From [Leptolyngbya] sp. PCC 7376 (lineage in GTDB: Bacteria > Cyanobacteriota > Cyanobacteriia > Cyanobacteriales > MRBY01), in NCBI RefSeq assembly GCF_000316605.1, contig NC_019683.1, forward strand, positions 4,572,036 through 4,636,035: a stretch of 64,000 nt of DNA, read 5' to 3'. How positions within the stretch are numbered: the first letter of the stretch is position 1; each line of letters opens with the position of its first letter. The translations under genes were made by a program, and so were the position numbers. Positions 45,025 to 55,186 of this stretch are shown here, in pieces. The notes beneath the pieces were generated by a model. It saw only the letters and a program-made list of their open reading frames with translations, searched no databases and had not been told where the DNA came from.

Positions 45025-46533
45025 ATGTCACTTCTCCAAGTGGCGCATCGCTTTGAACGGTATTTTTTGTCGGCTCATCCTGTGAGTCTTGAGCATTATC
45101 GTGACGCGATCGCCATCTCCCAAGAAACCCTTATTAGAAATTTATTGCAAAAAGATAAATCTTATTCAGGAGCTACTCCTAATGAATTAATTGAAGAATT
45201 GGCGAGTCCGTACTACTTCAATTTCGAGGCGCAGGAATGGTCTCAGATACAAGGGCAATTGGCACATATCGTGTCTAATTCTGTTGTTGTTCACGATCCC
45301 ACTTGTATCGCTCATTTACATTGCCCACCATTGATCCCGGCGATCGCCGCCGAACTTATCATTGGTGCAACCAATCAATCTATGGACTCCTGGGATCAAA
45401 GTCCCTGTGCCACAGTCCTTGAGCAAAAGTTAACGGACTGGCTCTGTTCTACTTTTGGGTATGGCTGTAATGCTGATGGCACATTTACAAGTGGTGGAAC
45501 CCAATCAAATTTGATGGGTTTGCTCTTGGCAAGAGATAACTATGCAAAGGTTCACCTGAATTGGCAGGTTCAGAAAGAAGGGTTGCCCCCAGAAGCGACT
45601 CGGTTCCGGATTTTATGTTCAGAAGTGGCGCATTTTACGGTGCGTCAAGGAGCTGCTCTCTTGGGTTTGGGTGAAAACGCCGTTGTCACAGTGCCTGCCG
45701 ATGACAACTTTTGTATGAGGGCTGCTGATCTAGAGGCTCGATTAATAGAGCTTCAGAATCAAAATCTGTTGCCGATTGCTATTGTCGGGACAGCTGGAAC
45801 CACGGATTTTGGCAGTATCGATCCTCTTACAGAGATCGCTCAAATTGCTCAGAAACATGACATTTGGTTTCATGTTGACGCGGCATACGGCGGTGCTTTG
45901 CAACTCAGTAATAAGCACTCCACTAAGTTGTCTGGGATTGAGCAGGCGGATTCAATCACTGTTGATTTCCATAAGCTCTTTTACCAACCTATTAGCTGTG
46001 GTGCTTTTTTGCTGAAGAATCGGGCAAATTTCGGCTTGATTCGTCTTAATGCTGATTACCTCAACCCTGAAATTAATGAAGAGCAAGGTATTCCAGACCT
46101 TGTTACGAAGTCGATTCAAACGACTAGACGGTTTGATGCGTTGAAATTATGGCTATCTCTGCAAGTTCTTGGTGTAGAGGCTTTTGATGAGATGGTCAAT
46201 ACCACCATCGATCTCGCCCAGTCTGCCGCACAACTGATTGATGGCGATCGCCACTTCGAGCTAGCCAATAAAAATCCAGCCATTAATGCAGTGGTGTTTC
46301 GTTATTTCGGCGATCGCCCAGAGGCAGTGGACTTAGAACAAATTAATCAGCAAATTCCGAAGCAACTGATGCTGATGAAAAAAGCTGTGATTGCCCAAAC
46401 CCAAGTCAATAAAAAAACCCATTTAAAATTTACCCTCCTCAATCCCCTCACTCAGCTTGAGCATCTCCAGTCCCTACTGGCAGAAATAAAAGTACTAGGC
46501 CAAAAACTAGAGCGAGATTACCCAAAACAATGA
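45025..46533 (+). CDS. ddc: L-2,4-diaminobutyrate decarboxylase
   Basis: 502 residues of the group II PLP decarboxylases. Motifs include TFTSGGTQSNLMGLLLAR, WFHVDAAYGGALQLS and the PLP lysine in TVDFHKLFYQPISC. It yields 1,3-diaminopropane, the backbone amine (RhbB role). Its stop overlaps the next start (ATGA). Confidence 0.9.
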   Translation: MSLLQVAHRFERYFLSAHPVSLEHYRDAIAISQETLIRNLLQKDKSYSGATPNELIEELASPYYFNFEAQEWSQIQGQLAHIVSNSVVVHDPTCIAHLHCPPLIPAIAAELIIGATNQSMDSWDQSPCATVLEQKLTDWLCSTFGYGCNADGTFTSGGTQSNLMGLLLARDNYAKVHLNWQVQKEGLPPEATRFRILCSEVAHFTVRQGAALLGLGENAVVTVPADDNFCMRAADLEARLIELQNQNLLPIAIVGTAGTTDFGSIDPLTEIAQIAQKHDIWFHVDAAYGGALQLSNKHSTKLSGIEQADSITVDFHKLFYQPISCGAFLLKNRANFGLIRLNADYLNPEINEEQGIPDLVTKSIQTTRRFDALKLWLSLQVLGVEAFDEMVNTTIDLAQSAAQLIDGDRHFELANKNPAINAVVFRYFGDRPEAVDLEQINQQIPKQLMLMKKAVIAQTQVNKKTHLKFTLLNPLTQLEHLQSLLAEIKVLGQKLERDYPKQ

Positions 46534-48374
46534 ATAGTAGACAAATTGCCGAAGCAGCAACGATTCAGAGCTTTTTGAATTGTTATTTACGTGAAACTGG
46601 AAATTTCAAATCCCTCGCAGCGGATGATCCCCTTACCCTCCAACTAAAAGAGCGTACCAACGCAAAGTCAGCGATTATTTGCCCTCTCGCTCAGCAAAAT
46701 ATCGAGATTCTTGTTGGTGTGAAGTACTGGTCTCTCAGTGATCGCCACATATTTACATTTCCGCTCTTCTATAAATGTGCAGCTCGCGACCAACTTCTCG
46801 AACTAGACTACTTAACCCTGAGTACCCTACTCCTCAAAGAATTGAGTCTCAGCATGGGATCAACAGAGCCCTACGATGAGTTAATCGAAAGAGTGATCCA
46901 AAGCTGCAACAACATTCAGCAATTTGTCGAAGCAAGACAACCCAAGGCGTCGGAACTATACGAATTTAAACGCAATTTTGGCGAGACAGAACAATCCCTC
47001 GTCCTCGGCCATCATTTGCATCCCACACCAAAAAGTAGACAAGGCTTTTTATCTCAGGAGATGACAGATTACTCTCCAGAAACAGAAGGAGAATTTTCAC
47101 TCCATTATTTCCGCGCCCATAAATCAATCATCATCGAAGGTTCTACCCTCGAAGAAAGTGCCACTGAGCTTATCAAAACAGAATTGCGCAATGACGACGC
47201 TGTTTCAGAAGCCTTTAAAGCTACTTATTGCGGTAATGATGACTACGCATTAGTGCCAGTACATCCATGGCAAGGCCGTTGGTTACTACATTCCGAAAAA
47301 GTTCAAAACCTAATTGGCAAAGAACTCCTCGAAGATTTAGGCCAACAAGGACGCAAATTTAAACCGACTTCCTCTGTACGAACGGTATATAACGCAGATG
47401 CTCGGTTTATGGTGAAGCTTTCACTAAATATTAAAATCACTAATTCAGTTCGAGCCAATCTCTTTAAAGAATTAGAACGGGGTTTGGAGGTGAATCAAAT
47501 CTTTTCCAGTACTATCGGCAAGGATTTACGTTTCCATTTCCCAAACTTTGAAGTAATTCGTGATCCGGCATATATCACCATTCCTCTTGATGGCAAAGAG
47601 TCAGGTTTCGCCACAATTTTGCGAGCTAATCCTTTCCAAACTAAAGCTAAGCAAATTGACAACCTAAATACCGATTCAGAAAGTGATGCCAGTTGTTTAA
47701 TCGGCCTTTGCCAAGATGCTCTGGATGGCAGTGGTTCTCGTCTGGCTAATATTATTCGTACCCTAGCTACACAAGAAAACCGTTCTACAGAAAAGGTCAG
47801 TATTGATTGGTTTAAACAGTATTTATCTCTATCAGTTAAACCAATGTTATGGATGTACTTCACTTACGGTATTGCCCTAGAAGCGCACCAACAAAATAGT
47901 GTTCTTGAACTCAAAGATGGATATCCGAAATGTTTTCATTATCGCGATAATCAAGGCTATTACTACAGAGAGTCTTTTTCTGACAAGTTAAACGGTATTC
48001 TCGAAGGAATTAGCCAGAAGAGTGAAACATTTTGTCCTGATGAAGTCATTGATGAATGCCTTGTTTACTACGTCTTTATCAATAATGTCTTTGGGATTAT
48101 TAATGCCCTTGGCGTAGCTGAGCTAGTTGATGAAAATCTCCTATTAAGAGAACTAAATATATTACTTGCTGAATTTGCCGATTTTAATTTGGCAGGCTCC
48201 AAACTCCTTGATAATTTACAGAGTGAAACCTTCCGTACTAAAGCTAATCTTTTAACTCGCTTTAACAATATGGATGAGTTGGTCGGATCTGTTGCAACGC
48301 AATCAGTTTACGTCAATATTCAAAATCCTTTGCATACAGTCAAAACAATGGCTAAGGAGGAAGCTTATGCCTGA
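46530..48374 (+). CDS. NIS siderophore synthetase, IucA/IucC family (RhbC-like)
   Basis: 614 residues. Family motifs are LVLGHHLHPTPKSRQGF, YALVPVHPWQGRWLLHSEKV and RTVYNADARFMVKLSLNIKITN. It is an ATP-dependent, NRPS-independent ligase joining citrate to an acylated hydroxylamine. It probably makes the first of two amide bonds to citrate. Its start overlaps ddc and its end overlaps the GNAT gene by 8 bp, so this is a tight operon. Confidence 0.9.
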   Translation: MNSRQIAEAATIQSFLNCYLRETGNFKSLAADDPLTLQLKERTNAKSAIICPLAQQNIEILVGVKYWSLSDRHIFTFPLFYKCAARDQLLELDYLTLSTLLLKELSLSMGSTEPYDELIERVIQSCNNIQQFVEARQPKASELYEFKRNFGETEQSLVLGHHLHPTPKSRQGFLSQEMTDYSPETEGEFSLHYFRAHKSIIIEGSTLEESATELIKTELRNDDAVSEAFKATYCGNDDYALVPVHPWQGRWLLHSEKVQNLIGKELLEDLGQQGRKFKPTSSVRTVYNADARFMVKLSLNIKITNSVRANLFKELERGLEVNQIFSSTIGKDLRFHFPNFEVIRDPAYITIPLDGKESGFATILRANPFQTKAKQIDNLNTDSESDASCLIGLCQDALDGSGSRLANIIRTLATQENRSTEKVSIDWFKQYLSLSVKPMLWMYFTYGIALEAHQQNSVLELKDGYPKCFHYRDNQGYYYRESFSDKLNGILEGISQKSETFCPDEVIDECLVYYVFINNVFGIINALGVAELVDENLLLRELNILLAEFADFNLAGSKLLDNLQSETFRTKANLLTRFNNMDELVGSVATQSVYVNIQNPLHTVKTMAKEEAYA

Positions 48375-48966
48375 TTTAGAGACTCAAATTCAGCCAGTTT
48401 ATGAGGTCTATGATCGAACAATTCCGGGAAAAATATCTTTTCGACCAATATCTCTAGAATTAGATTTAGAGCGCATTCATAGCTGGATGAATAAACCTCA
48501 TGTCATTCCATTTTGGCAGATGAATTTTCCAATTGAAAAGATAAAATCTTATCTCATTAAAGTATTAGCCGACCAACATCAAACTGCTTATATTGGCTTA
48601 TTAGATGATGAACCAATGAGCTATTGGGAATCATACTGGGTAGTTGATGATATTCTTGGGAAATTCTATACAGCAGAAAGTGCTGACCAAGGCATTCATT
48701 TATTAATCGGAGAGCCTTATTTTCTTGGAAAAGGTTTGGCTTTACCTTTCTTACGAGCAATCACAATGTTTCAGTTTCAGCATACTTCGACCACGAAAAC
48801 AGTAACGGAACCTGATGCTCGTAATGCCAAGATGATTCACATTTTTAAAAAGTGTGGTTTTGAGTTTCAAAAGAATATTGATCTTCCAGATAAAACAGGA
48901 TCTCTAATGTTCTGTGATCGCCAGAGATTTGAAAGCTTATGGTCTCCGGCTGAACTCTATCAATAA
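48367..48966 (+). CDS. GNAT N-acyltransferase for hydroxamate formation (RhbD/AlcB-like)
   Basis: 199 residues from the ATG at 48367, which follows a perfect AAGGAGG at 48354-48360. Motifs: ISFRPISLELDLERIHSWMN, MNKPHVIPFWQM, LLIGEPYFLGKGLALPFLR and VTEPDARNAKMIHIFKKCGF. It acylates the N-hydroxy amine of diaminopropane. A second GNAT domain exists in the 51601 gene, so each may add a different acyl group. Confidence 0.87.
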   Translation: MPDLETQIQPVYEVYDRTIPGKISFRPISLELDLERIHSWMNKPHVIPFWQMNFPIEKIKSYLIKVLADQHQTAYIGLLDDEPMSYWESYWVVDDILGKFYTAESADQGIHLLIGEPYFLGKGLALPFLRAITMFQFQHTSTTKTVTEPDARNAKMIHIFKKCGFEFQKNIDLPDKTGSLMFCDRQRFESLWSPAELYQ

Positions 48967-49016
48967 ATAATTTCTACCTAATGTATTCGTTCTAATGAAA
49001 ATCAGTCAGTGTAGCA

Positions 49017-50324
49017 ATGAATAACCAAGTTTACGATCTACTCGGGGTTGGTATCGGCCCATTTAATTTAAGCTTAGCGGCTTTGCTGGAGCCAATTGCT
49101 GACGTTAATGCGGTGTTTCTCGAGCAGAAGTCCCAATTTAATTGGCATTCTGGCTTACTTCTAGAAGCTGCAACTATTCAAGTACCATTTTTGGCGGATC
49201 TAGTCACCATGGCAGATCCTCGGAGTCGCTTCACTTTTCTGAATTATCTCCGTGAACATTCTCGTCTTTATCATTTTTATTTTCTAGAGGAATTTAAGAT
49301 TTATCGCCGGGAATATAACCACTACTGTCAGTGGGTTTCTGAGCAATTAGGCGAGACCTGTCAGTTCGGTCAAAATGTTGAGGCGATCGCCTGGAATGAT
49401 TCTGGTTACTTCACTGTTATGGCTCGCGACCATGGCACTGGTGAAACAGTTACCTACAACGCGAAACATTTAGCCTTGGGGGTCGGTAGTAAAGCTGGTA
49501 TCCCCGAATGTCTGCGGAAACTGGGCAAACAGGACAATATTTTCCATTCAGGACAATTTCTCCACCACAAAGAGCAATGGCAAAACGCTAAATCTGTGAC
49601 GGTGATTGGTTCTGGTCAGAGCGCAGGGGAAACATTCTACGAACTCCTCAATGCCCAAGCAGACTGTGGCTACCATCTCGAATGGCATACTCGCTCCGCT
49701 GGTTTCTTCCCGATGGAATATTCAAAATTGGGTCTGGAATATTTTTCCCCCGATTACATCGAATATTTCTATGATTTGTCCATTGAAAAGCGTGATGAAA
49801 TTCGCTCCAACCAAAACCTTTTGTATAAAGGCATGGACGAAGGATTAATCGCTGAAATTTACAATCGGTTCTACGAATTAACCATCGGCGGTACTGAATT
49901 AGACGTGAAGTTATGCTCCTCTCTAGAAGTAAAAGAAGCCGAAATCACGGAGAGTGGCTATCGTCTCAGTTACCGTCAAGTACAGCAGGATCACTACTTT
50001 GAACACGACACAGATTGCGTTGTTCTAGCCACTGGTTATGACCATGTGGTTCCAGAATTTATTGAACCGATTCGCGATTTGATTAAGTGGGATTACAAAG
50101 ATCGTTATTGCGTTAACTTGGACTATCGTGTCACCCTCACAAAATCTATTCCCAACTCAATTTTTGTACAGAATGGAGAGCTTCATACCCATGGTATCGG
50201 TGCACCAGATTTAGGATTGGGAGCACATCGCAGCTCAGTCATTATTAATACGTTCCTTGAACGTGAGGTCTATCCAACAGCAAAGAAAAACGTATTCCAA
50301 GAATTTGGTGTTAAATCCATATGA
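49017..50324 (+). CDS. Siderophore amine N-monooxygenase (RhbE/IucD-like)
   Basis: 435 residues. The FAD site is LLGVGIGPFNLSLAAL, the NADPH site VIGSGQSAGETFYELL, and the late motif VVLATGYDH. It hydroxylates the terminal amine of diaminopropane using NADPH and O2. Its stop overlaps the MFS gene (ATGA). Confidence 0.9.
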   Translation: MNNQVYDLLGVGIGPFNLSLAALLEPIADVNAVFLEQKSQFNWHSGLLLEAATIQVPFLADLVTMADPRSRFTFLNYLREHSRLYHFYFLEEFKIYRREYNHYCQWVSEQLGETCQFGQNVEAIAWNDSGYFTVMARDHGTGETVTYNAKHLALGVGSKAGIPECLRKLGKQDNIFHSGQFLHHKEQWQNAKSVTVIGSGQSAGETFYELLNAQADCGYHLEWHTRSAGFFPMEYSKLGLEYFSPDYIEYFYDLSIEKRDEIRSNQNLLYKGMDEGLIAEIYNRFYELTIGGTELDVKLCSSLEVKEAEITESGYRLSYRQVQQDHYFEHDTDCVVLATGYDHVVPEFIEPIRDLIKWDYKDRYCVNLDYRVTLTKSIPNSIFVQNGELHTHGIGAPDLGLGAHRSSVIINTFLEREVYPTAKKNVFQEFGVKSI

Positions 50325-51538
50325 ATAATTCTTTGAATCGTTCTATTTCAGTCTTGTTCGTCTGTACCTTTACTTACATTTTTTCAGAGGTATTACTTGC
50401 TCCTTTTTATCCAGTTTTCTTTGAGAAAGTATTTGGTGTAGAGGATTTAACCTACACAGGATTTTATATTTTTATCTGCCGCATGACTGTGGTGGTGACG
50501 GCACCATTTTGGGGTTTTTTCTCCAACAAATTAAATATCAAAACTCTACTCTACTGTGGTCAAATCTGTTCTGCCCTAGTCTGCGTTTTTATGACTTTCA
50601 CTCAGAACGTAACGCAATTTACAATTGCCACTGTTATTTTGTTGCTATTTCGGAGTAGTTTTGTGATTCTTTATCCCCTGATTATTCAATTGGGTGGTGA
50701 GCAAAGACGGGAGACTATTGCCGGAACCTACCAAGCTGTTTTCCATAGTGGCATTGTTATTTCTAGTATTGCTGGCATCTGGATTATTCAGCTCGAAAAT
50801 CCTCTCAATGCCTTTTTTGTTGTTGCTTTACTAGATATATTACAGTTTGCTTTATGTTGGTTCTTTTTAGAGGATCTACCCAAGAAAGAAGTCATAGCGA
50901 ATGATAGTAAATCTGAGACAAAAACGACAGATATTCTCCAGAGTAACTGGGCATTAATTCCAGCAATTGGAGTTATTGGTTTACTGTTTCAGTTCATTCA
51001 TAATCTTGTGCGTCCCTACTTTGTTAGCTATGTAACTGAAGCAGATTATTTTGGGACAACTTTAACAACAGGAGGTATTCTTTTTGCAATTCCCAGCGTA
51101 ATGGCGATCGCCGCATTACCTTTCATACGTAGTTACGCGAAACCTCACCGTATCCCTATGTTGTACACCATCGGGTCATTACTACTAGCGGTGACCTTAC
51201 TTGTTCAAGGCTCAACGAATTCTTTATCACTTTTTGTTTTTTCGAGAGTGATTTATGGCTTCTTCCTTGCTGTGACTCAGGCAGCTTTAGAACTCTATTT
51301 ATTCAACAATAGCGATCCAGAAAAAATCCCTCTTAATTACACTTTAATGTTCGCCTTTGCCAATGTGGGATTAGTTCTATCACCTTTAACAGCTTCTCAT
51401 CTTGTCGAGGAATACAGTTTTGCATCTCCTCTAATAGTGGCAGCTGTTTTGTCGGTCTTCACATTAGCATATACCTGGTCGCTAGCATTAAACCCAGTGC
51501 TTGCAAAAACTGTGACTCGATATCAACGTAGCGCTTAA
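50321..51538 (+). CDS. MFS transporter, probable siderophore exporter
   Basis: 405 residues with twelve predicted membrane segments. PFWGFFSNKLNIKTLLYCGQI fits the conserved loop after helix 2 of the MFS. Position between the monooxygenase and second synthetase genes implies secretion of the finished siderophore. Confidence 0.85.
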   Translation: MNNSLNRSISVLFVCTFTYIFSEVLLAPFYPVFFEKVFGVEDLTYTGFYIFICRMTVVVTAPFWGFFSNKLNIKTLLYCGQICSALVCVFMTFTQNVTQFTIATVILLLFRSSFVILYPLIIQLGGEQRRETIAGTYQAVFHSGIVISSIAGIWIIQLENPLNAFFVVALLDILQFALCWFFLEDLPKKEVIANDSKSETKTTDILQSNWALIPAIGVIGLLFQFIHNLVRPYFVSYVTEADYFGTTLTTGGILFAIPSVMAIAALPFIRSYAKPHRIPMLYTIGSLLLAVTLLVQGSTNSLSLFVFSRVIYGFFLAVTQAALELYLFNNSDPEKIPLNYTLMFAFANVGLVLSPLTASHLVEEYSFASPLIVAAVLSVFTLAYTWSLALNPVLAKTVTRYQRSA

Positions 51539-51600
51539 AAAACGTTTATTTTTTCTTTTATTAATTACCCTATTTATCTAGTGATTTAACCCTGTTAACT

Positions 51601-54021
51601 ATGAGTAATATTCAAGCCTTAAATGCCGCTTTAAACCCTGAAATTTGGGAAGCTGTTAGTCTCAAACTTCTGACAAAGATGCTTTCCGAATTTATGTATG
51701 AGGAGATTATCCAACCAGATGTTATTGATGACAAAGAAGATATTGTCACTTATCAGCTGAATCTGCCTGATGGGCTGGGATATCGCTTTACAGCCAAGCT
51801 ACGTATATTTGATAGCTATCGTGTTGACCCAAAGTCGATTTATCGTGGAGAAAATGATGAATGGACACCAGCAACAAATCCTTTTCAGTTTGCACTGGAT
51901 ATTCATGAAACTGTTGGGATGACAGGTGAAACAACAGCTCATTTGTTGAAGGAACTCACAAATACCTTGATTGCTGATGCTCACATTCATCAACGCAAAC
52001 ATAGTAAAGAGGTTGATCTCCTCAATCTGAGTTATGCCGAGCTAGAAGGCGAAATGGAAGGTCACCCTTGGATTACTTTCAACAAAGGTCGCATTGGGTT
52101 TGGTTATGATGATTATCTTCAGCATGCACCCGAAAGTAAGCAGCCTATCCAAATGACTTGGTTGGCGATCGCCCGTGAACAGTCTAGTTATAACGGCATC
52201 ACAGATCTCGATTATGAGCGTTTAATCGGAGAAGAATTATCCGCTGAAACTATCGCAAGATTTAATGTCCTTTTGCAAGAGCGCGGCCTAGAACAAGAAA
52301 AGTATTACTTCATGCCTGTGCATGATTGGCAGTGGAAGAATATCGTTGTGCCGATTTTCGGCGAAGCCGTTGCATTACAGTCGATTGTGTACCTTGGCAA
52401 GAGCGAAGATTTATACCTGCCACAACAGTCCATCCGCACATTCGTAAACACCACCCATAGCAAAAAACGTCACGTAAAATTGCCCCTCAGTATTCTTAAT
52501 ACTTTGGTTTATCGTGGCTTACCAAACGAGCGTACTCAAATCGCACCAAAGGTCACCGAGTACATCAAAGCCATTCATGCCAATGATTCATTCCTCAGCA
52601 AAGAATGTCGGATGATTCTTCCTGGTGAAGTAGCTAGTCTCAACTACAATCACGATTACTACAAGCAGCTCTCCAGCGCGCCTTATCAGTACAAAGAAAT
52701 GCTGGGTTGTCTCTGGCGGGAAAGCGTTCTCAGTTACACAGATCCAGACGAAAAACCCATTACTTTAGCTTCCCTAGTTCATTTGGATGCCGATGGTTAT
52801 CCCTTCATTCTCAAACTGGTAGATGCCTCTGGTCTCTCCTTGGAAGCTTGGTTAGATAGCCTTTTCAACACGGTTTTACCGCCACTATTGCACTACCTCT
52901 ACCAGTACGGTACTGTCTTCTCTCCTCACGGTGAAAATACAATTCTCGTTCTCAAAGAGAATATCCCTCATCGCCTCGCCATGAAGGATTTTGTTGACGA
53001 TGTAAATATTAGTAACCAGCCGTTACCAGAACTACTTAACCTCTCTGAAGATCTCAAAAAAGTGTTACTGACAGAACCGCCAGAAGGTCTATGTCAATTC
53101 ATTTTTGCAGGTTTATTTGTTTGTCATCATCGCTATCTCTCAGATTTGCTTGATCAACATATTTGCTATCCCGAGGTAAAGTTCTGGCGGCAGGTACGAC
53201 AAGCCATCCTCAACTATCAGGCGAAATTCCCACAACTCCAAGACCGCTTTGAGTTGTTTAATCTGCTTGCTCCGAAATTCACTAAGCTCTGCTTAAATCG
53301 AAATCGCTTGATCACCTATGGCTACAACGATGACAGCGATCGCCCTCATGCGGTAGCTTATGGAAAAGTTAGAAATGCTTTGTATACCACTTTAAAAGAC
53401 GAAGCATATGAACTTTGGCAAACTAGAAAAGCTCAGTTTTCAAAAGCAACAGAACAGCCATTTACTGTCACTGACAAACAATATAATCGTGAGATCTCTT
53501 TTCGTCGACTGACCTATGAAGACTTAGGCATTATGCATCAATGGATGCAAGAAAAACATCTCAGTTTATTTTGGAAACTCAATGTTTCTTTAGCTGAATT
53601 TAAATGGTATCTCAAGAAATGCCTTACTAATGAATCCAGAGATATGGTGATGGCTTATTCTGGCGATGAACCGATGGGCTTTGGCATTATTTACCAGATG
53701 GCAAGCGACCCATTACGTCATTACTATGACTACGATAAATCTGACCTTGGTGCACATATTGCCGTTGGTCGTAGAGAATTTCTTGAACCAGAGTTTTTGA
53801 TTCCTGGCTTGCGAGCCTGTGCCCAGTTTGTTTTCGAGACCTATGAGACGAAGAGACTTGTTGGTGAATCAGATATTAAAAATGCGATTTTAATTCCTGC
53901 TCTAGAATCCATTGGGTATGAAAATCGTGGCATGATTCGACTTCATCACAAACGTGCCTCTCTCACAACTTTAGATCGAGATCGCTTCTATAAGTACTTA
54001 GAAAAATCTCAAAAAAAGTAA
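51601..54021 (+). CDS. NIS synthetase fused to a C-terminal GNAT acyltransferase (RhbF-like plus GNAT)
   Basis: 806 residues. The first ~620 are IucA/IucC type: DAHIHQRKHSKEV, YFMPVHDWQWKNIVVP, SIRTFVNTTHSKKRHVKLPL and GTVFSPHGENTILVLKENIP. From about residue 635 a complete GNAT domain follows: REISFRRLTYEDLGIMHQWM, LFWKLNVSLAEFKW, GDEPMGFGIIYQM and ESIGYENRGMIRLHHKR. It resembles the stand-alone GNAT gene upstream but is clearly diverged. The fusion couples acylation with citrate amide bond formation. It may install the second, possibly long-chain acyl group. Confidence 0.9.
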   Translation: MSNIQALNAALNPEIWEAVSLKLLTKMLSEFMYEEIIQPDVIDDKEDIVTYQLNLPDGLGYRFTAKLRIFDSYRVDPKSIYRGENDEWTPATNPFQFALDIHETVGMTGETTAHLLKELTNTLIADAHIHQRKHSKEVDLLNLSYAELEGEMEGHPWITFNKGRIGFGYDDYLQHAPESKQPIQMTWLAIAREQSSYNGITDLDYERLIGEELSAETIARFNVLLQERGLEQEKYYFMPVHDWQWKNIVVPIFGEAVALQSIVYLGKSEDLYLPQQSIRTFVNTTHSKKRHVKLPLSILNTLVYRGLPNERTQIAPKVTEYIKAIHANDSFLSKECRMILPGEVASLNYNHDYYKQLSSAPYQYKEMLGCLWRESVLSYTDPDEKPITLASLVHLDADGYPFILKLVDASGLSLEAWLDSLFNTVLPPLLHYLYQYGTVFSPHGENTILVLKENIPHRLAMKDFVDDVNISNQPLPELLNLSEDLKKVLLTEPPEGLCQFIFAGLFVCHHRYLSDLLDQHICYPEVKFWRQVRQAILNYQAKFPQLQDRFELFNLLAPKFTKLCLNRNRLITYGYNDDSDRPHAVAYGKVRNALYTTLKDEAYELWQTRKAQFSKATEQPFTVTDKQYNREISFRRLTYEDLGIMHQWMQEKHLSLFWKLNVSLAEFKWYLKKCLTNESRDMVMAYSGDEPMGFGIIYQMASDPLRHYYDYDKSDLGAHIAVGRREFLEPEFLIPGLRACAQFVFETYETKRLVGESDIKNAILIPALESIGYENRGMIRLHHKRASLTTLDRDRFYKYLEKSQKK

Positions 54022-54137
54022 GGAGAAATAGTCAAAATTAATCGCAATAGCCAATTATCTTAAAGGCTTTAAGATGATTAGCTAAAAATATCATTTCACC
54101 TAAAGAAAAAATCATTTCAAATTCAAAATCAGTAATT

Positions 54138-55142
54138 ATGGCAATTGATCCTGAAGCTTTAGCAATTTCACAGAAAATCAAACAGAGAATGATGGAATTA
54201 AAACATCCTCCTCTCAGTGAACTAGACAATTTGGACGCTGTTGAAGCACGTTATTTTTTCCATGAGGGAAATAAACTTTACGATCTGCATTTAGAAGCTG
54301 GCGTTGATTTTGAAGATCGACAGATAGAACGCCTGAATTCTCCTCCTCTCAACATCCGTATTTATCACACAACTAAAGCTCAACAAAATTCAGATCAAGA
54401 TACAGTAACTTCCTTACCAATCCTCGTCTACTTACAAGGAGGAGGTTGGGTATTCGGGACTCTAGATAGTGCCGATGATACATGTTCCTTCCTTGCAAAA
54501 TATACAGAATGTATTGTTATTTCTGTCGATTATCGTCATGCCCCAGAACATAAATATCCCCTCCCCATTATTGACGCTATTGATGCGACGAAATGGGTCT
54601 ATAAAAATGCAGTTAATCTGGGGGGGGATCATAATCGTATCGTTTTGGGCGGCGAAAGTGCAGGTGGTAATTTGGCTGCTGTCGCCTCCATCAAACTGCG
54701 AGATGAAGGAAAAATTCCGTTGGCTGGTCAACTCCTCATTACACCTGTTACGCAATACGGCTTTGAAACACCATCCTATAAATCAGGCCACCGTTGTGGA
54801 CTATCACCGGAAGCAATGCATTGGTTTTGGCATAACTATTTAGAGAGTTCCACTCAAGTAGAAAAATGGGAGGTGTCTCCATTGAAGGTCAGAGATGCGA
54901 GCAATCTCCCTCCCACAGTGATGGTTGTAGCCGAACATGATCCGTTATGTGATGAGGGTTTAATGTATGCAGAGCGTTTAAAAGTCTCTGGAAACTCTGT
55001 AAAAATACTACAGTATCCTTCTCTTATTCACGGATTTATTCGCCTCACTCATAAAGTGAAAACAGCAAAAGTTGCGTTCCATGAAATAGCTGAGAATCTC
55101 AAAAGCTTGTGCTATCAAACTGAGTTTTCCAAAAGTATTTAA
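54138..55142 (+). CDS. Alpha/beta hydrolase, hormone-sensitive-lipase family
   Basis: 334 residues. The oxyanion motif reads VYLQGGGWVFG (QGGGW in place of HGGGW), the nucleophile GGESAGGNLAA, the acid EHDPLCDEG, and the His IHGFIRL. All catalytic residues are there. No signal peptide is seen, so it acts in the cytoplasm. In this cluster it could deacylate or hydrolyse the siderophore or its acyl precursors; substrate unknown. Confidence 0.85.
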   Translation: MAIDPEALAISQKIKQRMMELKHPPLSELDNLDAVEARYFFHEGNKLYDLHLEAGVDFEDRQIERLNSPPLNIRIYHTTKAQQNSDQDTVTSLPILVYLQGGGWVFGTLDSADDTCSFLAKYTECIVISVDYRHAPEHKYPLPIIDAIDATKWVYKNAVNLGGDHNRIVLGGESAGGNLAAVASIKLRDEGKIPLAGQLLITPVTQYGFETPSYKSGHRCGLSPEAMHWFWHNYLESSTQVEKWEVSPLKVRDASNLPPTVMVVAEHDPLCDEGLMYAERLKVSGNSVKILQYPSLIHGFIRLTHKVKTAKVAFHEIAENLKSLCYQTEFSKSI

Positions 55143-55186
55143 CCACATTGAAACTTCTCTTATTTATTTCAAATTAATTTAATTTC

